Under the pieces are notes generated by a model. That model did not search any database. It was not told where the DNA came from and was given only the letters and a program-made list of their open reading frames with translations. Below, in pieces: positions 50,282 through 61,386 of a DNA stretch of 64,000 nucleotides. Position 1 is the first letter of the stretch, and every line of letters starts with the position of its first letter. The stretch spans positions 1 through 64,000 of the forward strand of contig CALLAT010000060.1 in assembly GCA_938002085.1 (NCBI GenBank), given 5' to 3'. A program made the translations under genes and the position numbers. Source of the DNA: an uncultured Pseudanabaenaceae cyanobacterium (GTDB taxonomy: Bacteria; Cyanobacteriota; Cyanobacteriia; PCC-9006; JAAUQQ01).

Positions 50282-53200
50282 GTGGTCAATTTTAATGGAG
50301 CTGTGATCGCCTCTTATGGCGTCGATCAAGATGCAGCAGACTCGACTGCTTTAGTCGGAGATTTAGGACAGACTTTAAGCCTTCAGGGCAATGCTTGGAA
50401 GCGCATTGACTTTGCCTACGACATAACGGCAAATACCGTTCTTGAATTTGAATTTCAACTCACTGCCGAAGGCGAAATCCACGGCATTGGTTTTGACACC
50501 GATAGTGTCCAGAGTGCAACGGACATTCTCCAGTTAGGCGGTACAGATCCTTGGACAACAGAGATTCGTCCCTTGGGACTGGCCCAGGGGGAGTCCCTCG
50601 TTATTGGCCAATGGTACAAATACACCGTTTTTGTTGGGGACTACTTTAGTGGCACTAAAGACTATCTGACTTTTATCAACGATCAGGACGTAGCCAACCC
50701 CACTGCCGCTAGCGCCTTTCGCAATGTGCGATTGTATGAAGCGGCCGATACCCAGCCCGTTGCGCCGCTAGATTTCTCCGCTGCGACTATTACCAGTTAC
50801 GGCGGTCAAGATCGCCAGACCCAATCTGAGATTCAAGATGGGGGAAACACGCTAAAGCTTTCGCAGAATACTTGGAAGAAGCTGGACTTTGATTACACCA
50901 TTACTGCCGACACGGTTCTGACCTTCGACTTTAAGAGCAGTCAACAGGGGGAGATCCATGGCATTGGCTTTGACGATAATAACCGTCTGAGTCGTAATAA
51001 GACCTTTCAGTTAGATGGCACTCAAACTTGGGGGCGCCAGGATTTTCGTGACTATGCTGCTTCCGGCGAGGGGAGCAATGGCGATTGGAAGCGCTATGAA
51101 ATTTCTGTAGGGGAGTTCTACGCAGGAGATTTCTCCTATCTGACCTTCGTTAATGATCACGATCGCAGCCCCCGTAACGCTGAAAGCTTCTTCCGCAATG
51201 TGCGGGTCTTTGAGCGGGGTGAGGAAGTTAGCACTGAACAGGCGACTGATTTGGGCAATCTGGCGGGCATTAGTAGCCGGGCTGATGGCTTGAATGCGGC
51301 AAACCAGAGCGATCGCTTCAGCTTTAGCTTGGACCAAACCCGTGACTTCAGCGTCATCCTGGAAGGCCTAACTGCCGATGCCAATCTGTCCTTATTCGAT
51401 GAGACGGGTGAACAGCTCATTGTGACATCGGCCAACAGCGGCAACATTACTGAGCAGCTGAGCCAGACCTTGGCAGCAGGTAATTATGAGCTGCTCGTAG
51501 AGACAACCAGTCCTAATGCTAGTACTGATTATGACCTCGTCTTTTCAGCAACGGCGGATGAAGTCGGCCAGAATCGCGACCTCCAGGTCAGCACCGCGAC
51601 CTACTTGGGAGGTGTTTCCCAGGATGAAGCGGCTGCCGTTGAAATTTCGCTGCGCAATGAGCTGGTTGTTGCGGGGAACTTTGGCACGGCCCAGGGGGCA
51701 GGCCAGGCATTTCTTGGAGCAACGACTAGCTCGGCTGGACAGATTGTGCGCATGTCCCTAAGTGGCCGCGAGGTTCTGTCGGTGACTCACCTGGGCGACG
51801 ACATCAATGACATGGATGTCAATCGCACCACTGGAGCGATTGCCGCAGTGGGTGACTTTGGCGTAACGGTGCTCAATCCCACGGGGGACCAAGTTTATTG
51901 GTCTCAGGACTTGGGGGCACCCGTTGAGCGGGTGGCGATCGCCAACAATGGCACCATCGTCACCCTCCACAACAAAACCATCTCAGTTTGGAATCCTGGT
52001 GGCCAACTGCGCGCCCAAACTACCCTGACGCGCTCCTATGTCAATGATATTGCGGTAGACCCTGACAGCGGCAAAGTGTACGTGACGGGGTTTGACAATA
52101 AAAACAACGTCAATAACTTCAACAACCCGGTTCAAGTCACCTACTTGACCAGTTTGGATCTGGACCTCAATGTCAGCTGGCAGACCTGGGGCTTTGATGG
52201 CAATACCCTGACAGATGATGTCAACGGCCAAGGTCAAAACGATATGGCCGATACGCGGGGCTACCGCGTCACGATTGGTCGCGATGGCGAGCTATATTTC
52301 CTGGGCGAAGTGGCGGGTGGCAACTCGATCTATCGCTGGAATGGCAAGGATCGGAGCACGCCTACCCAAGTCAAATACGACGCCTACAACGACCCCTATA
52401 ACTCCGCCAGCCCCCACCAAACTTATTACGCTCGCATCAACCCGGAGACTGGAGAAGTGATGCGGGGGCAACTGGCATTCCCCCGCTACAACGGCGCTTC
52501 CAATGCCTTCCGCGTGGAGAATGGCACCATTTCTGCGGATGAGCAGGGCAATGTCTATATCGGTGGCACGACGTTCTCTGGTGTAGATGGGCGAGATAAT
52601 AATGCGATAGCCGGTCAATCCGTCGGTTCCTATGCCTTTCGATCCGAGGGAGACCTAACAGCCCTGGTGATTTCCAGCGATTTTCAGCAGCGTCGCCTCT
52701 GGACCCCCTTTACCGATAATGCGGGCAAGGGAAAAGTCCAAGGTTTTGCAGTGGGTAATGGCCGGGCTGCATTGCTGGGAACGGTGGTTGAAGGTACAAC
52801 AATCACGTCGGATGCATTGAATGCCAATGCCTTCAACGCAGATACCAGCGTCTTATCTGACGTTTACCTGGCCACTTGGGCTACGACGGACACTGCGACA
52901 GGCTTTGCCTCGGTTCAGCATGGCACTGCTGCCGCTGATAATTTGACCGGTGGTTCCACTGCGGACCTCTTTGTAGGTGGCCTCGGTGCCGATACGTTAC
53001 TGGGCGATCAGCAGCAGGCTGGTGGTGGCAGTGCGGGGGGAGCGGATGTCTTTGCTTATAACAGCCCTGCGGAAGGGGGCGATACCATTCTCGATTTCCA
53101 AGCCCAAGACCAGATTCGCATCTCTGCTAGTGGTTTTGGCTTAACAGCTGGCAGCACTGCGGTGTTGGCTGCGGATAGTCAATCGCTGGGCAGTCGCAAG

Positions 53201-53326
53201 GGGTTTGTTTACAGCGGCGGGCAACTGCGCTTTGACGCGGATGGCGCTGGGGCGCAACAATCGTCAGTCCTGGCCACCCTTGAAGGCTCCCCTGCCCTCA
53301 GCTCTAGCCAGATTGAGATTCTATAG
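50282..53326 (+). CDS. large secreted-type protein with duplicated N-terminal beta domain and RTX-like C-terminus
   Basis: 1014 aa, GTG start. Two copies of ...W(K)(R/K)(I/L)DF.Y.ITA.TVL.F.F....GEIHGIGFD; C-terminal AADNLTGGSTADLFVGGLGADTLLGD. No N-terminal signal peptide evident. Confidence 0.85.
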   Translation: MVNFNGAVIASYGVDQDAADSTALVGDLGQTLSLQGNAWKRIDFAYDITANTVLEFEFQLTAEGEIHGIGFDTDSVQSATDILQLGGTDPWTTEIRPLGLAQGESLVIGQWYKYTVFVGDYFSGTKDYLTFINDQDVANPTAASAFRNVRLYEAADTQPVAPLDFSAATITSYGGQDRQTQSEIQDGGNTLKLSQNTWKKLDFDYTITADTVLTFDFKSSQQGEIHGIGFDDNNRLSRNKTFQLDGTQTWGRQDFRDYAASGEGSNGDWKRYEISVGEFYAGDFSYLTFVNDHDRSPRNAESFFRNVRVFERGEEVSTEQATDLGNLAGISSRADGLNAANQSDRFSFSLDQTRDFSVILEGLTADANLSLFDETGEQLIVTSANSGNITEQLSQTLAAGNYELLVETTSPNASTDYDLVFSATADEVGQNRDLQVSTATYLGGVSQDEAAAVEISLRNELVVAGNFGTAQGAGQAFLGATTSSAGQIVRMSLSGREVLSVTHLGDDINDMDVNRTTGAIAAVGDFGVTVLNPTGDQVYWSQDLGAPVERVAIANNGTIVTLHNKTISVWNPGGQLRAQTTLTRSYVNDIAVDPDSGKVYVTGFDNKNNVNNFNNPVQVTYLTSLDLDLNVSWQTWGFDGNTLTDDVNGQGQNDMADTRGYRVTIGRDGELYFLGEVAGGNSIYRWNGKDRSTPTQVKYDAYNDPYNSASPHQTYYARINPETGEVMRGQLAFPRYNGASNAFRVENGTISADEQGNVYIGGTTFSGVDGRDNNAIAGQSVGSYAFRSEGDLTALVISSDFQQRRLWTPFTDNAGKGKVQGFAVGNGRAALLGTVVEGTTITSDALNANAFNADTSVLSDVYLATWATTDTATGFASVQHGTAAADNLTGGSTADLFVGGLGADTLLGDQQQAGGGSAGGADVFAYNSPAEGGDTILDFQAQDQIRISASGFGLTAGSTAVLAADSQSLGSRKGFVYSGGQLRFDADGAGAQQSSVLATLEGSPALSSSQIEIL

Positions 53327-53506
53327 GTTTCAGCCTGACCCCATTTCGATTGGGAGATGGCATCAATTTGTCCGCTAAGCCCACCAGCCCTCCGCAAAGC
53401 ATTTGAACGCTTTGCGGAGGGCTGGGCTTTTGAGGGGGCGTTCTGGCTGGGCAAGCTTCCATTGAAGTGGCCCTCTAAACTAGGACTATTCCATTGATTA
53501 CTTCCC

Positions 53507-53971
53507 ATGGCCCAGCAATCCAGCCCCCTGCCGACTGTGGAAGTGGCGATCGCCATTCTCCATCAAGGCAATCAGTTTCTCTTACAACTACGAGATGATA
53601 ACCCTGCCATCATTTACCCCGGCTATTGGGCTTTTTGCGGCGGCCATCTGGAGCCTGGCGAAGATGCTGATACCGCCGTTCGCCGGGAGCTCATGGAAGA
53701 AATCGCCCACGTTCCTGGCGAGCTGAAGCTCTTTGAACGTTCCACGACGGAAGGGCCAGACAAGATCGTGATTCGCAACTTTTACCAGGCTGCCCTCACG
53801 GTGCCGGTGGATAGTTTGGAAGTGAATGAGGGGCAGGAGCTGGGCCTGGCGACTTTGGCTGATATTCAGCGAGGCGATCGCTTCTCCCAAGTCCTCCAGG
53901 AAACCCGGCCCATTGGCCCGCCTCACCAGGCCATGTTGCTCAAGTTCATGGCTGAGCAAGGGAAATCCTAG
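53507..53971 (+). CDS. NUDIX hydrolase
   Basis: GGHLEPGEDADTAVRRELMEEI Nudix box. Confidence 0.95.
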   Translation: MAQQSSPLPTVEVAIAILHQGNQFLLQLRDDNPAIIYPGYWAFCGGHLEPGEDADTAVRRELMEEIAHVPGELKLFERSTTEGPDKIVIRNFYQAALTVPVDSLEVNEGQELGLATLADIQRGDRFSQVLQETRPIGPPHQAMLLKFMAEQGKS

Positions 53972-54360
53972 GCCCCAGCGAATAAATCGTCAAAAAAGGG
54001 AGCCAAAGCAAAATGCTCCGGCTCCCGGTGTGGTGTTAGTCGTACTTTTATTAAGCCTTGCTGATCTAGGTGTGGCCTTAGCAATACCTTAAAACTCCCT
54101 GAGAGGGCCATCAAGGCTAGATGAAGTCGCCTCAGTCGGTAGAACGATAAGGGATGAACAAGGCTGAATGCCTGAATCCGAGCTGGTTGGCCAAGGCCTT
54201 GGGCAGATGCCTGACAACCCATCTGGTCCATAAAACTATGGGGGCTCAACTCACTTGAGCTGCCTAGAGTTTTACATCTGATGTCGGAGCAAATTCTCAA
54301 ATAACCTCTCAGAGTAATTTTTTTGTACTATTAAGTGACAGTCTCCCCTGGCGATCGCCC

Positions 54361-56112
54361 ATGGCTCCCTTCGACACTGCTCCTGCCCTTTCCAAAGCTG
54401 CGATGGCTGCCCAAACATTTCCAGAATTGACTGCTAGCCAAGTCGTTGGCACCGTCAAAGGCCCCGGTGAAGACGGCAACCAATATGTTTTCATTACCGC
54501 CGACAAACGCCAGGTCAAAATCGGCGAATACGTTTACTACACCCTCACCCAAAGCTTTGCCCCCGGAAAGCCCGTTGAATCCCGAAATATCATTGGCAAA
54601 ATTTCCGGTCTCACCCTCATTGACCACCTGCCCGATCGCATCTTCGCCGACACTGAAACTAGCCCTGAACTGATCGCTGCCCTCGTGGGCTTTACTCATC
54701 AGAATCCTGAAATCTACGAAGTCACCGTGGATGTTGTGGGCTATTTCGACAAGAACCTGGGCTTTTTGAACCTGCGCAAATCCCCAGACCCCGGCGCCAA
54801 GGTTTTCATTGCTGAAGACACCATGCTCCAGCGCATCCTTAACAAGAAGCAGAAAGGTGACATTGGCTCAGCCCAGATCGGCTCGCTGCTGCTGCGAGAG
54901 CAGGATGCGGTGCAGGTGACCCTGGATGTGAAAGAGCTGGTGAGTACCCACATGGCCATCCTGGCAGGAACGGGGGCGGGTAAAAGCTATACCGCTGGTG
55001 TGCTGATTGAAGAATTGTTGTCGCCCTATAACCGGGCGGCGGTGATGATTTTTGACCCCCATGGGGAATACAGCACCCTGGAGGATCTGCGGGGGCATCC
55101 GGCTTTTCAAGGGGATGATGGCTATGCGCCTAGGGTGCAGATTCTGACGCCGGATGATATTCGCATTCGCATGTCGTCGTTGGATTACTACGATATTTTG
55201 ACGCTGTTGCCCAGTACCAGCGATCGCCAACAAGCCATCCTCAGTAAGGCCTTTGCTCTACTGAGGAAACACAAAACAGGCAATGACTATCGCTGGGATG
55301 TGCAGGATTTGATCGCCGCCGTTAACCAGGCCGATACCGATGTGGATGACGAAGGTAATGAAACCAAGGGCTCTTCTGCCGGGGCGCTGGAATGGAAGCT
55401 GAGCAAGCTGGATAACTCACCTTACTTCCATGCCATGGAACACCTCACCCCGCCGAGCCTGCTCCAGCCGGGCCAGGTGACGGTGTTGCAAATGAGCGAA
55501 ATTAGCCAGGAAGAACAGCAGGTGATCTGCGCGGCGCTATTGCGGCAGATTTATCATGCTCGCCTGAATACCCAGAAGGAAAACATTGGGCCTGAAGACG
55601 AGAACTACTTGCCCTATCCGGTGTTTGTGCTGCTCGAAGAAGCTCACCGCTTTGCGCCAGCCCATGAGCCTGCTCGCTGTAAGCAGGTGCTGCGGACGAT
55701 CCTGGGCGAGGGTCGCAAGTTTGGCATGGGCATGGGCATGATCACCCAACGCCCCGGAAAGATTGATTCTGATGTGCTGTCCCAATGCATGAGCCAGTTC
55801 CTCATGCGCATCGTCAACCCGGTTGACCAGGAGAGCCTTAAGCATGGCGTTGAGGCTGCGGGACGGGATCTATTGCAGGAGCTGCCTGCGCTAACCAAAG
55901 GCCAGGTGATTGTCTCGGGGGCCTGCATTAATACGCCGGTGCTTTGTCAGGTACGGCAGCGGTTGACGACCCATGGTGGCACGACGCTGAATGCACCGGA
56001 GATGTGGATGGGGCATTTCTCGGCCCATCAGCAGGCAGCGCGGATGGTGAAGGAAGCGCCGAGGGCGGGGCGGAAGAAGGCAAAGACCCATCGAGGGGTG
56101 AGCATAGAGTAG
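54361..56112 (+). CDS. HerA-like ATPase (DUF87 domain)
   Basis: Walker A AGTGAGKSYTAGVLIEELL, MIFDPHGEYS, Walker B PVFVLLEEAHRFAP, GEGRKFGMGMGMITQRPGKID. Confidence 0.93.
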   Translation: MAPFDTAPALSKAAMAAQTFPELTASQVVGTVKGPGEDGNQYVFITADKRQVKIGEYVYYTLTQSFAPGKPVESRNIIGKISGLTLIDHLPDRIFADTETSPELIAALVGFTHQNPEIYEVTVDVVGYFDKNLGFLNLRKSPDPGAKVFIAEDTMLQRILNKKQKGDIGSAQIGSLLLREQDAVQVTLDVKELVSTHMAILAGTGAGKSYTAGVLIEELLSPYNRAAVMIFDPHGEYSTLEDLRGHPAFQGDDGYAPRVQILTPDDIRIRMSSLDYYDILTLLPSTSDRQQAILSKAFALLRKHKTGNDYRWDVQDLIAAVNQADTDVDDEGNETKGSSAGALEWKLSKLDNSPYFHAMEHLTPPSLLQPGQVTVLQMSEISQEEQQVICAALLRQIYHARLNTQKENIGPEDENYLPYPVFVLLEEAHRFAPAHEPARCKQVLRTILGEGRKFGMGMGMITQRPGKIDSDVLSQCMSQFLMRIVNPVDQESLKHGVEAAGRDLLQELPALTKGQVIVSGACINTPVLCQVRQRLTTHGGTTLNAPEMWMGHFSAHQQAARMVKEAPRAGRKKAKTHRGVSIE

Positions 56113-56148
56113 TAGAGCGCGATGAGAGCCTCAGCTCAATGACGGCTT

Positions 56149-57003
56149 CTACTTTCCTGCTTTCTTGAGGGCCGTATCACTGTTGTTCTTATAGCTTTCT
56201 ACCCTGACCTTGGCAGCGTTATAGCGCTCATCATCTTCTCCCACCTGGGCCATATAGTCCGAAGCCTTTTGCCAGCGTGCGGCTAGATCCAGCCATTCTG
56301 CAGAACTGCTTGCAGTCTTGCCGTCCTTGCCCGCCTGCTCCGCAATGCGCACCGCTTCCGCAAAGGGGTCATTCTCTGGAGCTTGTTCTGTTGATTCGGG
56401 CTCAGCCACCTTATTGCCCAGGGAAAATAAAGGTATTTCCCGGCCACTCCAAACCGTGAAACTGGCTAAGGCTACTGTCCCGGCCGCTCCAGCAGCGATA
56501 AGTGAGGCCAGAATTGCCCAGTTAAAACTCAGCTCTTTCTTGTCGTTGTCACGAATGCGCTTGAGAGACTGTTCCTTGGTTTTCTCCCGGCTACGCACCC
56601 AGTCTCCCCACATACGACGCATTAGAGGGGGAGGATTGAGCTTAAACTCTCGGGTCCAGAGGAGGTCGTCTGGGTTGTCCTTAACTTCCTTGAGCCACAG
56701 CAGCTTTTGTTCCTGAACGAGGCGACTGTAAATGCGAACGCGCCCAACGCCCCAGGGGGAAATTTCGTTGAGAATTTGTTGGACCTGGGGCGCTAGCAGG
56801 TCCTCGGCTAATTGATCTTCTTTGGCCGCTTCGCACAGGAGTTGAAGTCGGCCACCTTCATCCATGGCTCGGGTTCTAACACCAATGCCTGCCAGACGGT
56901 CATTTAGAATCTGGATAATTGCCGTGATGCTACCAGAACGAGCCTGGTCAAATACATCGCTGGTGGAAGGTACAAAAGAGGATGCAGTCATAAGCCCTTT
57001 CAA
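56149..57003 (-). CDS. conserved cyanobacterial membrane protein of unknown function
   Basis: 284 aa; one TM (FNWAILASLIAAGAAGTVALASFTVW), N-term FDQARSGSITAIIQILNDRLAGIGVRTRA. Confidence 0.75.
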   Translation of the reverse strand: MKGLMTASSFVPSTSDVFDQARSGSITAIIQILNDRLAGIGVRTRAMDEGGRLQLLCEAAKEDQLAEDLLAPQVQQILNEISPWGVGRVRIYSRLVQEQKLLWLKEVKDNPDDLLWTREFKLNPPPLMRRMWGDWVRSREKTKEQSLKRIRDNDKKELSFNWAILASLIAAGAAGTVALASFTVWSGREIPLFSLGNKVAEPESTEQAPENDPFAEAVRIAEQAGKDGKTASSSAEWLDLAARWQKASDYMAQVGEDDERYNAAKVRVESYKNNSDTALKKAGK

Positions 57004-57164
57004 ACAACAGCACAGCCTCAGAAACGCAATGCAGCCCCCAAAACATCAGCTTTGCTGGGTCGAGCTTGCAGCGGTTTCACCCGACTCACTCAAAGTCCAT
57101 ACCAGTCTATAGCAACGACTCTAGGCGCTGGCAATAGGGAAATATACGAATTTTCACTAATCAA

Positions 57165-57238
57165 CGAGCATGGAGGGATTCGAACCCCCGACCCTCAGAA
57201 CCGGAATCTGATGCTCTATCCAACTGAGCTACATGCCC
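57165..57238 (-). tRNA. tRNA-Arg (anticodon CCG)
   Basis: Reverse strand GGGCATGTAGCTCAGTTGGATAGAGCATCAGATTCCGGTTCTGAGGGTCGGGGGTTCGAATCCCTCCATGCTCG; full cloverleaf, anticodon loop TTCCGGT. Confidence 0.96.
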
Positions 57239-57552
57239 GAACGGTTTCGGTGAGCCCAATTATATAGCAACGCCCTCACTTGTTAGGAGGTTTGCAGGTG
57301 ACATCTTTGCTGATGCGCTTTGACGGAGCTTCGCTAAGCTGATCTGAAGTGAGATAGCCGTTGCAATCTCGGATAATTTCTATGGCTTGCCCCAGGGCTG
57401 CAATGCAAGGGGGACAGCCCTAGGGCTGGGTTGGTCGCTAATGTTGAGCGCTTGGAGCCTGGCATTCTCCTCTATCCTGAACAGGTTCGATGTCTGGTCT
57501 GGTCCGTTGGGTTTTGCGCTGCCAGAAGCACCATCGAGATTTCTATTTCTGT

Positions 57553-58707
57553 ATGTTTCTCACCTCTATTCACCTACGCCAGTTTCGTAATTACGCCGAG
57601 CAGTCGGTGGCGTTTTCAGCACCCAAGACAATTTTGGTGGGGGAGAATGCCCAGGGCAAGTCAAATTTGCTCGAGGCGGTGGAGCTGATTTCAATCATGA
57701 AGTCCCATCGGAGTAGTCGCGATCGCGACCTAGTCCAGGACGGTCATCCCCAGGGCCAAATCACCGCCACCATCGACCATGGCCCCCCCGAGGCAACGGC
57801 TCCCATGGGCGTCCGCATGACCCTGCGAGCCAGCGGTCGACGCACCACAGTACTCAACGGCGAAACATTACGCCGCCAGCTCGATTTACTGGGGACGCTC
57901 AATACGGTTCAGTTTTCCAGTCTCGATCTAGAACTCGTGCGAGGTGGCCCGTCCCATCGGCGCGATTGGCTCAATGGCTTGCTCGTTCAGCTCGAACCGC
58001 TCTATGCCCATTTGCTTCAGCAGTATGGCAAGGTGCTGCGCCAGCGCAATGCTCTGCTGCGCAAGGCGGATAAAGATGAATCGGGCTTACCCATTCAGGA
58101 CCTGTCGGCTTCCCTAGCGGTGTGGGATGCCCAGCTAGCAGCTTTGGGCACGCGCTTGATCCGCCGTCGTGCCCGGGCCTTGGAGCGCTTAACCCCTTTG
58201 GCCCAGCATTGGCATGAGCAGATTAGCGGCAGCCGGGAAACATTGCGCATTTGCTATCGACCCAGCGTGGCGCGGGAGCAGCCGGAACAGTGGGATAGTC
58301 CGGAGCTGTTGCAGGCCAGTTTCTTGGAGAAGATTCACCAACGGGCGATCGCCGAACAAGTCAATGGCACCAGCCTCGTAGGCCCTCACAGGGACGAAGT
58401 GGACTTCCTGATCGACGAAACCCCGGCCCGCCAATACGGTTCCCAGGGGCAGCAGCGCACCCTGGTCTTATCCCTCAAATTGGCCGAGCTGACCTTGATC
58501 GATGAAGTGATTGGCCAGCCACCGTTACTGCTGCTGGATGACGTTCTTGCAGAGCTTGATCTCAATCGCCAGAACCAACTGCTGGATGCGATTCAAACTC
58601 GCTTTCAAACCTTGATTACGACCACTCACCTCAGTGCCTTTGATGCTCAATGGCTTAAGTCCTCGCAAATCCTGACCGTGGAAGCGGGCAAAATCATTAC
58701 CCCTTGA
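57553..58707 (+). CDS. recF: DNA replication/repair protein RecF
   Basis: [48 protein letters not shown]-term [22 protein letters not shown]. Start trimmed from 57490. Confidence 0.96.
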   Translation: MFLTSIHLRQFRNYAEQSVAFSAPKTILVGENAQGKSNLLEAVELISIMKSHRSSRDRDLVQDGHPQGQITATIDHGPPEATAPMGVRMTLRASGRRTTVLNGETLRRQLDLLGTLNTVQFSSLDLELVRGGPSHRRDWLNGLLVQLEPLYAHLLQQYGKVLRQRNALLRKADKDESGLPIQDLSASLAVWDAQLAALGTRLIRRRARALERLTPLAQHWHEQISGSRETLRICYRPSVAREQPEQWDSPELLQASFLEKIHQRAIAEQVNGTSLVGPHRDEVDFLIDETPARQYGSQGQQRTLVLSLKLAELTLIDEVIGQPPLLLLDDVLAELDLNRQNQLLDAIQTRFQTLITTTHLSAFDAQWLKSSQILTVEAGKIITP

Positions 58708-58827
58708 GGAAGTCAACAATGGTGCAGGGATTCTGAGACAAGTTGCTCTCCCTTTCGCAGGCGCTAATGTGTAAAATCTTGCTTTATTATTAAGAAAGTA
58801 AACAATTTCTTTCGGAATATTTGCCTG

Positions 58828-59262
58828 ATGAAGCAACATTCGCAATCTGCTCAACGGGAACAAGAGTACGCTGCCTCCGTTGGGACTCACTGTATTTTGG
58901 AACTGTATGGTTGCCCTGCCACGGTTTTGAACGATGCTCAAAAAATTCAGCAAGCCCTGCGAGAAGCATCACGGGTTGCGAAATCAACATTATTAGGTGA
59001 AATACACCATGCGTTTCAGCCCCATGGCGTGACTGCTTTGGCCCTATTGGCTGAATCCCATATCTCGGTCCATACCTGGCCTGAAAACGGTTATGCGGCT
59101 GTGGATGTGTTTACCTGCGGCGACCACACCATGCCAGAAAAGGCCTGTGTGTATTTGGCGGAGATTTTGGAAGCTGCGGACTATAGCCTTCAGACCGTGG
59201 CCCGTCGTCCACCTGCTGTTCCCCTAGCGAAGCAGGAGCCTTCGGTGATGGCTGTGGGATAA
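58828..59262 (+). CDS. speD: S-adenosylmethionine decarboxylase proenzyme
   Basis: LLAESHISVHTWPENGYAAVDVFTCGDHTMPEKAC, with the SpeD pyruvoyl-forming ESH site. Confidence 0.96.
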   Translation: MKQHSQSAQREQEYAASVGTHCILELYGCPATVLNDAQKIQQALREASRVAKSTLLGEIHHAFQPHGVTALALLAESHISVHTWPENGYAAVDVFTCGDHTMPEKACVYLAEILEAADYSLQTVARRPPAVPLAKQEPSVMAVG

Positions 59263-59302
59263 GTCCCGCTGTGATTGATGGGATGGCTACATTCATAGAT
59301 AC

Positions 59303-59341
59303 AGAGAAAGGCCGATGCTGCCACAGCATCGGCCTTTCTCT
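59303..59341. terminator. terminator-like hairpin between convergent speD and larE
   Basis: agagaaaggccgatgctgccacagcatcggcctttctct perfect inverted repeat. Confidence 0.9.
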
Positions 59342-59348
59342 TGGGAGG

Positions 59349-60188
59349 TTAGGCGATCGCCGGTTCCTGCAATACCCGATTCAGCTTGCCGCTCTGAAAG
59401 CCTTCCAAGTCCAGCGTGACAAATAAAAAGCCATAGCTCTGGAACTGAGCGACTAGCTCTGGCAATGCCATCTCCCCCATAAATCGCTGAATCTCTTTGG
59501 GGGGAAGTTCAATACGAGCGGTGTCCCCCTCGGAGCGGACTCGCATGGTTTGCCAGCCCTGCTGGCGCAGATACTGTTCTGCCTGGCCCACTCTGCGCAG
59601 CTTTTCCACGGTAATTAGCTCGCCATAGGGAAAGCGAGAGGAGAGGCAGGGCTGGGCGGGTTTATTCCACCAGGGCAAGCCTAGCTTTTGGGAGAGTTCT
59701 CGCACTTCTAGTTTGCTTAATCCCACTTCGGCGAGGGGCGATCGCGCCCCCCTTTCCTTTGCGGCTTGAATGCCAGGCCGATAGTCCCGCAGGTCATCGG
59801 CGTTCACCCCATCCACCACATAGGGGTAGCCCCGCTCCAAGGCCATGGGCTTGAGGGTGTCATGGAGTTCGCTTTTACAGAAGTAGCAGCGATTGATGGG
59901 GTTGCTGGTGTAGTTGGGATTCTCCATTTCCTGGGTATAGGTCAGCTCGTGGGGGACGCCCATCTCGGCAGCTTGGGTTTTGGCATCTTCCAAGTCTTCG
60001 GGCATGAGGGAGGGGGAGACTGCTGTGATAGCTAAGGCGCGATCGCCCAACACATCAAAGGCAATCTTGGCGACTAAAGTGCTGTCGATTCCACCGGAGT
60101 AAGCGATTAAGGCCTGCTCCATCTCGATGAAAATGGCTTGGAGGCGCTCATGCTTGGCATCGATTGCCGAGGGATTGCCATACTGCAT
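59349..60188 (-). CDS. larE: ATP-dependent sacrificial sulfur transferase LarE family
   Basis: ALIAYSGGIDSTLVAKIAFDVLG, NRCYFCKSELHDTL, QPCLSSRFPYGELIT. Confidence 0.93.
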   Translation of the reverse strand: MQYGNPSAIDAKHERLQAIFIEMEQALIAYSGGIDSTLVAKIAFDVLGDRALAITAVSPSLMPEDLEDAKTQAAEMGVPHELTYTQEMENPNYTSNPINRCYFCKSELHDTLKPMALERGYPYVVDGVNADDLRDYRPGIQAAKERGARSPLAEVGLSKLEVRELSQKLGLPWWNKPAQPCLSSRFPYGELITVEKLRRVGQAEQYLRQQGWQTMRVRSEGDTARIELPPKEIQRFMGEMALPELVAQFQSYGFLFVTLDLEGFQSGKLNRVLQEPAIA

Positions 60189-60399
60189 CGGATTGCTGTT
60201 CTCTCTGACTTCGACTGGATTGCTAGAAACCCATGGGAGGGACTTCAGACTTACTTTTCTAGGGTAGCGCCGTTGCTAAATCTTTATCCTTTCCCAGGGC
60301 TGGGCATTCTAAGTAAAGTCAGGAGCACTTGCCAGTTCAACGAGCCCAGGGTAACGAACCTACTCTACAAGATTGATCTGATCGGATCGTTAATGCTCA

Positions 60400-61386
60400 A
60401 TGCCTGTAAGCGCCTCTCCTTCTGCTCAATTTACGGTCGCGATTCGGGCCTATAACGCGGCTCAGCGTTTGCCTGCTTTACTCGCGGCGCTCCAGGCTCA
60501 GGTGGCAGTGGAACAGCTCGCCTGGGAAATTTTGATTGTCGATAATTGCAGTACCGACGGCACGGCTGAGCTGGTGGACCAGCTCCAAGCCGATTGGCCT
60601 GCAGGCTGTGCCTTGCGCTATTGCTTAGAGCCTCGCCAGGGGGCGGTGTTTGCCCGTCGCTGTGCAATGCAGCAGGCCCAGGGGGAATGGGTTGGATTTT
60701 TAGATGATGATAATTTGCCCAGGGCTGACTGGGTCGCAGCTTGCTACGCCTTTGGCTGTGACAATCCCCAGGCTGGTGCCTATGGCAGTCAGATCCATGG
60801 GGTGTTTGAAGTGGAACCACCGGAGCATTTTGAGCGCATTGCCCATTTCTTGCCGGTGATTGAGCGCGATCGGGCCGTGTGCTTTACCGAGGGCATCTAT
60901 GCTCGCAAGAAGGTGCTTCCTCCTGGGGCTGGTTTGGTGATTCATCGGCGGGCCTGGCTGGAGAGCGTGCCTAACCGTCTCAATCTGCGAGGCCCCATTG
61001 CCCATGGTCTTGCTGCTAAGGGAGAGGATATTGAAGCTCTCTCCCATATGAAAAAAGCGGGCTGGGAGATTTGGTTTAATCCAGAAATGCACATTGATCA
61101 CCTCATTCCCCAATGGCGGTTTGAGCGGGATTATTTACTGCGCTTCTTCCGAGGCGTGGGCTTGGGGCGTTGCTTTACAAGGCTGCTAGATGTCCCCCTG
61201 TGGCTGCGTCCTGCTGTGACGCTACTGTACTTCTGCAATGACTTGCGTAAGTGGTTCACCCATTGGCTCAGCCATGGTTCGGTGGTGAAAACTGATGTGG
61301 TGGCGGCCTGTGAACAGGAAATGTTTCAAGCCAGCTTATTGAGCCCGCTGCATTATTACAGGGGGCGGCAATGGTGGACCTCGTGA
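60400..61386 (+). CDS. glycosyltransferase family 2, HpsE-like
   Basis: FTVAIRAYNAAQRLPALLAALQAQ...WEILIVDNCSTDGTAEL, GWEIWFNPEMHIDHLIPQWRFERDYLLRFFRGVGLGRC. Confidence 0.9.
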   Translation: MPVSASPSAQFTVAIRAYNAAQRLPALLAALQAQVAVEQLAWEILIVDNCSTDGTAELVDQLQADWPAGCALRYCLEPRQGAVFARRCAMQQAQGEWVGFLDDDNLPRADWVAACYAFGCDNPQAGAYGSQIHGVFEVEPPEHFERIAHFLPVIERDRAVCFTEGIYARKKVLPPGAGLVIHRRAWLESVPNRLNLRGPIAHGLAAKGEDIEALSHMKKAGWEIWFNPEMHIDHLIPQWRFERDYLLRFFRGVGLGRCFTRLLDVPLWLRPAVTLLYFCNDLRKWFTHWLSHGSVVKTDVVAACEQEMFQASLLSPLHYYRGRQWWTS

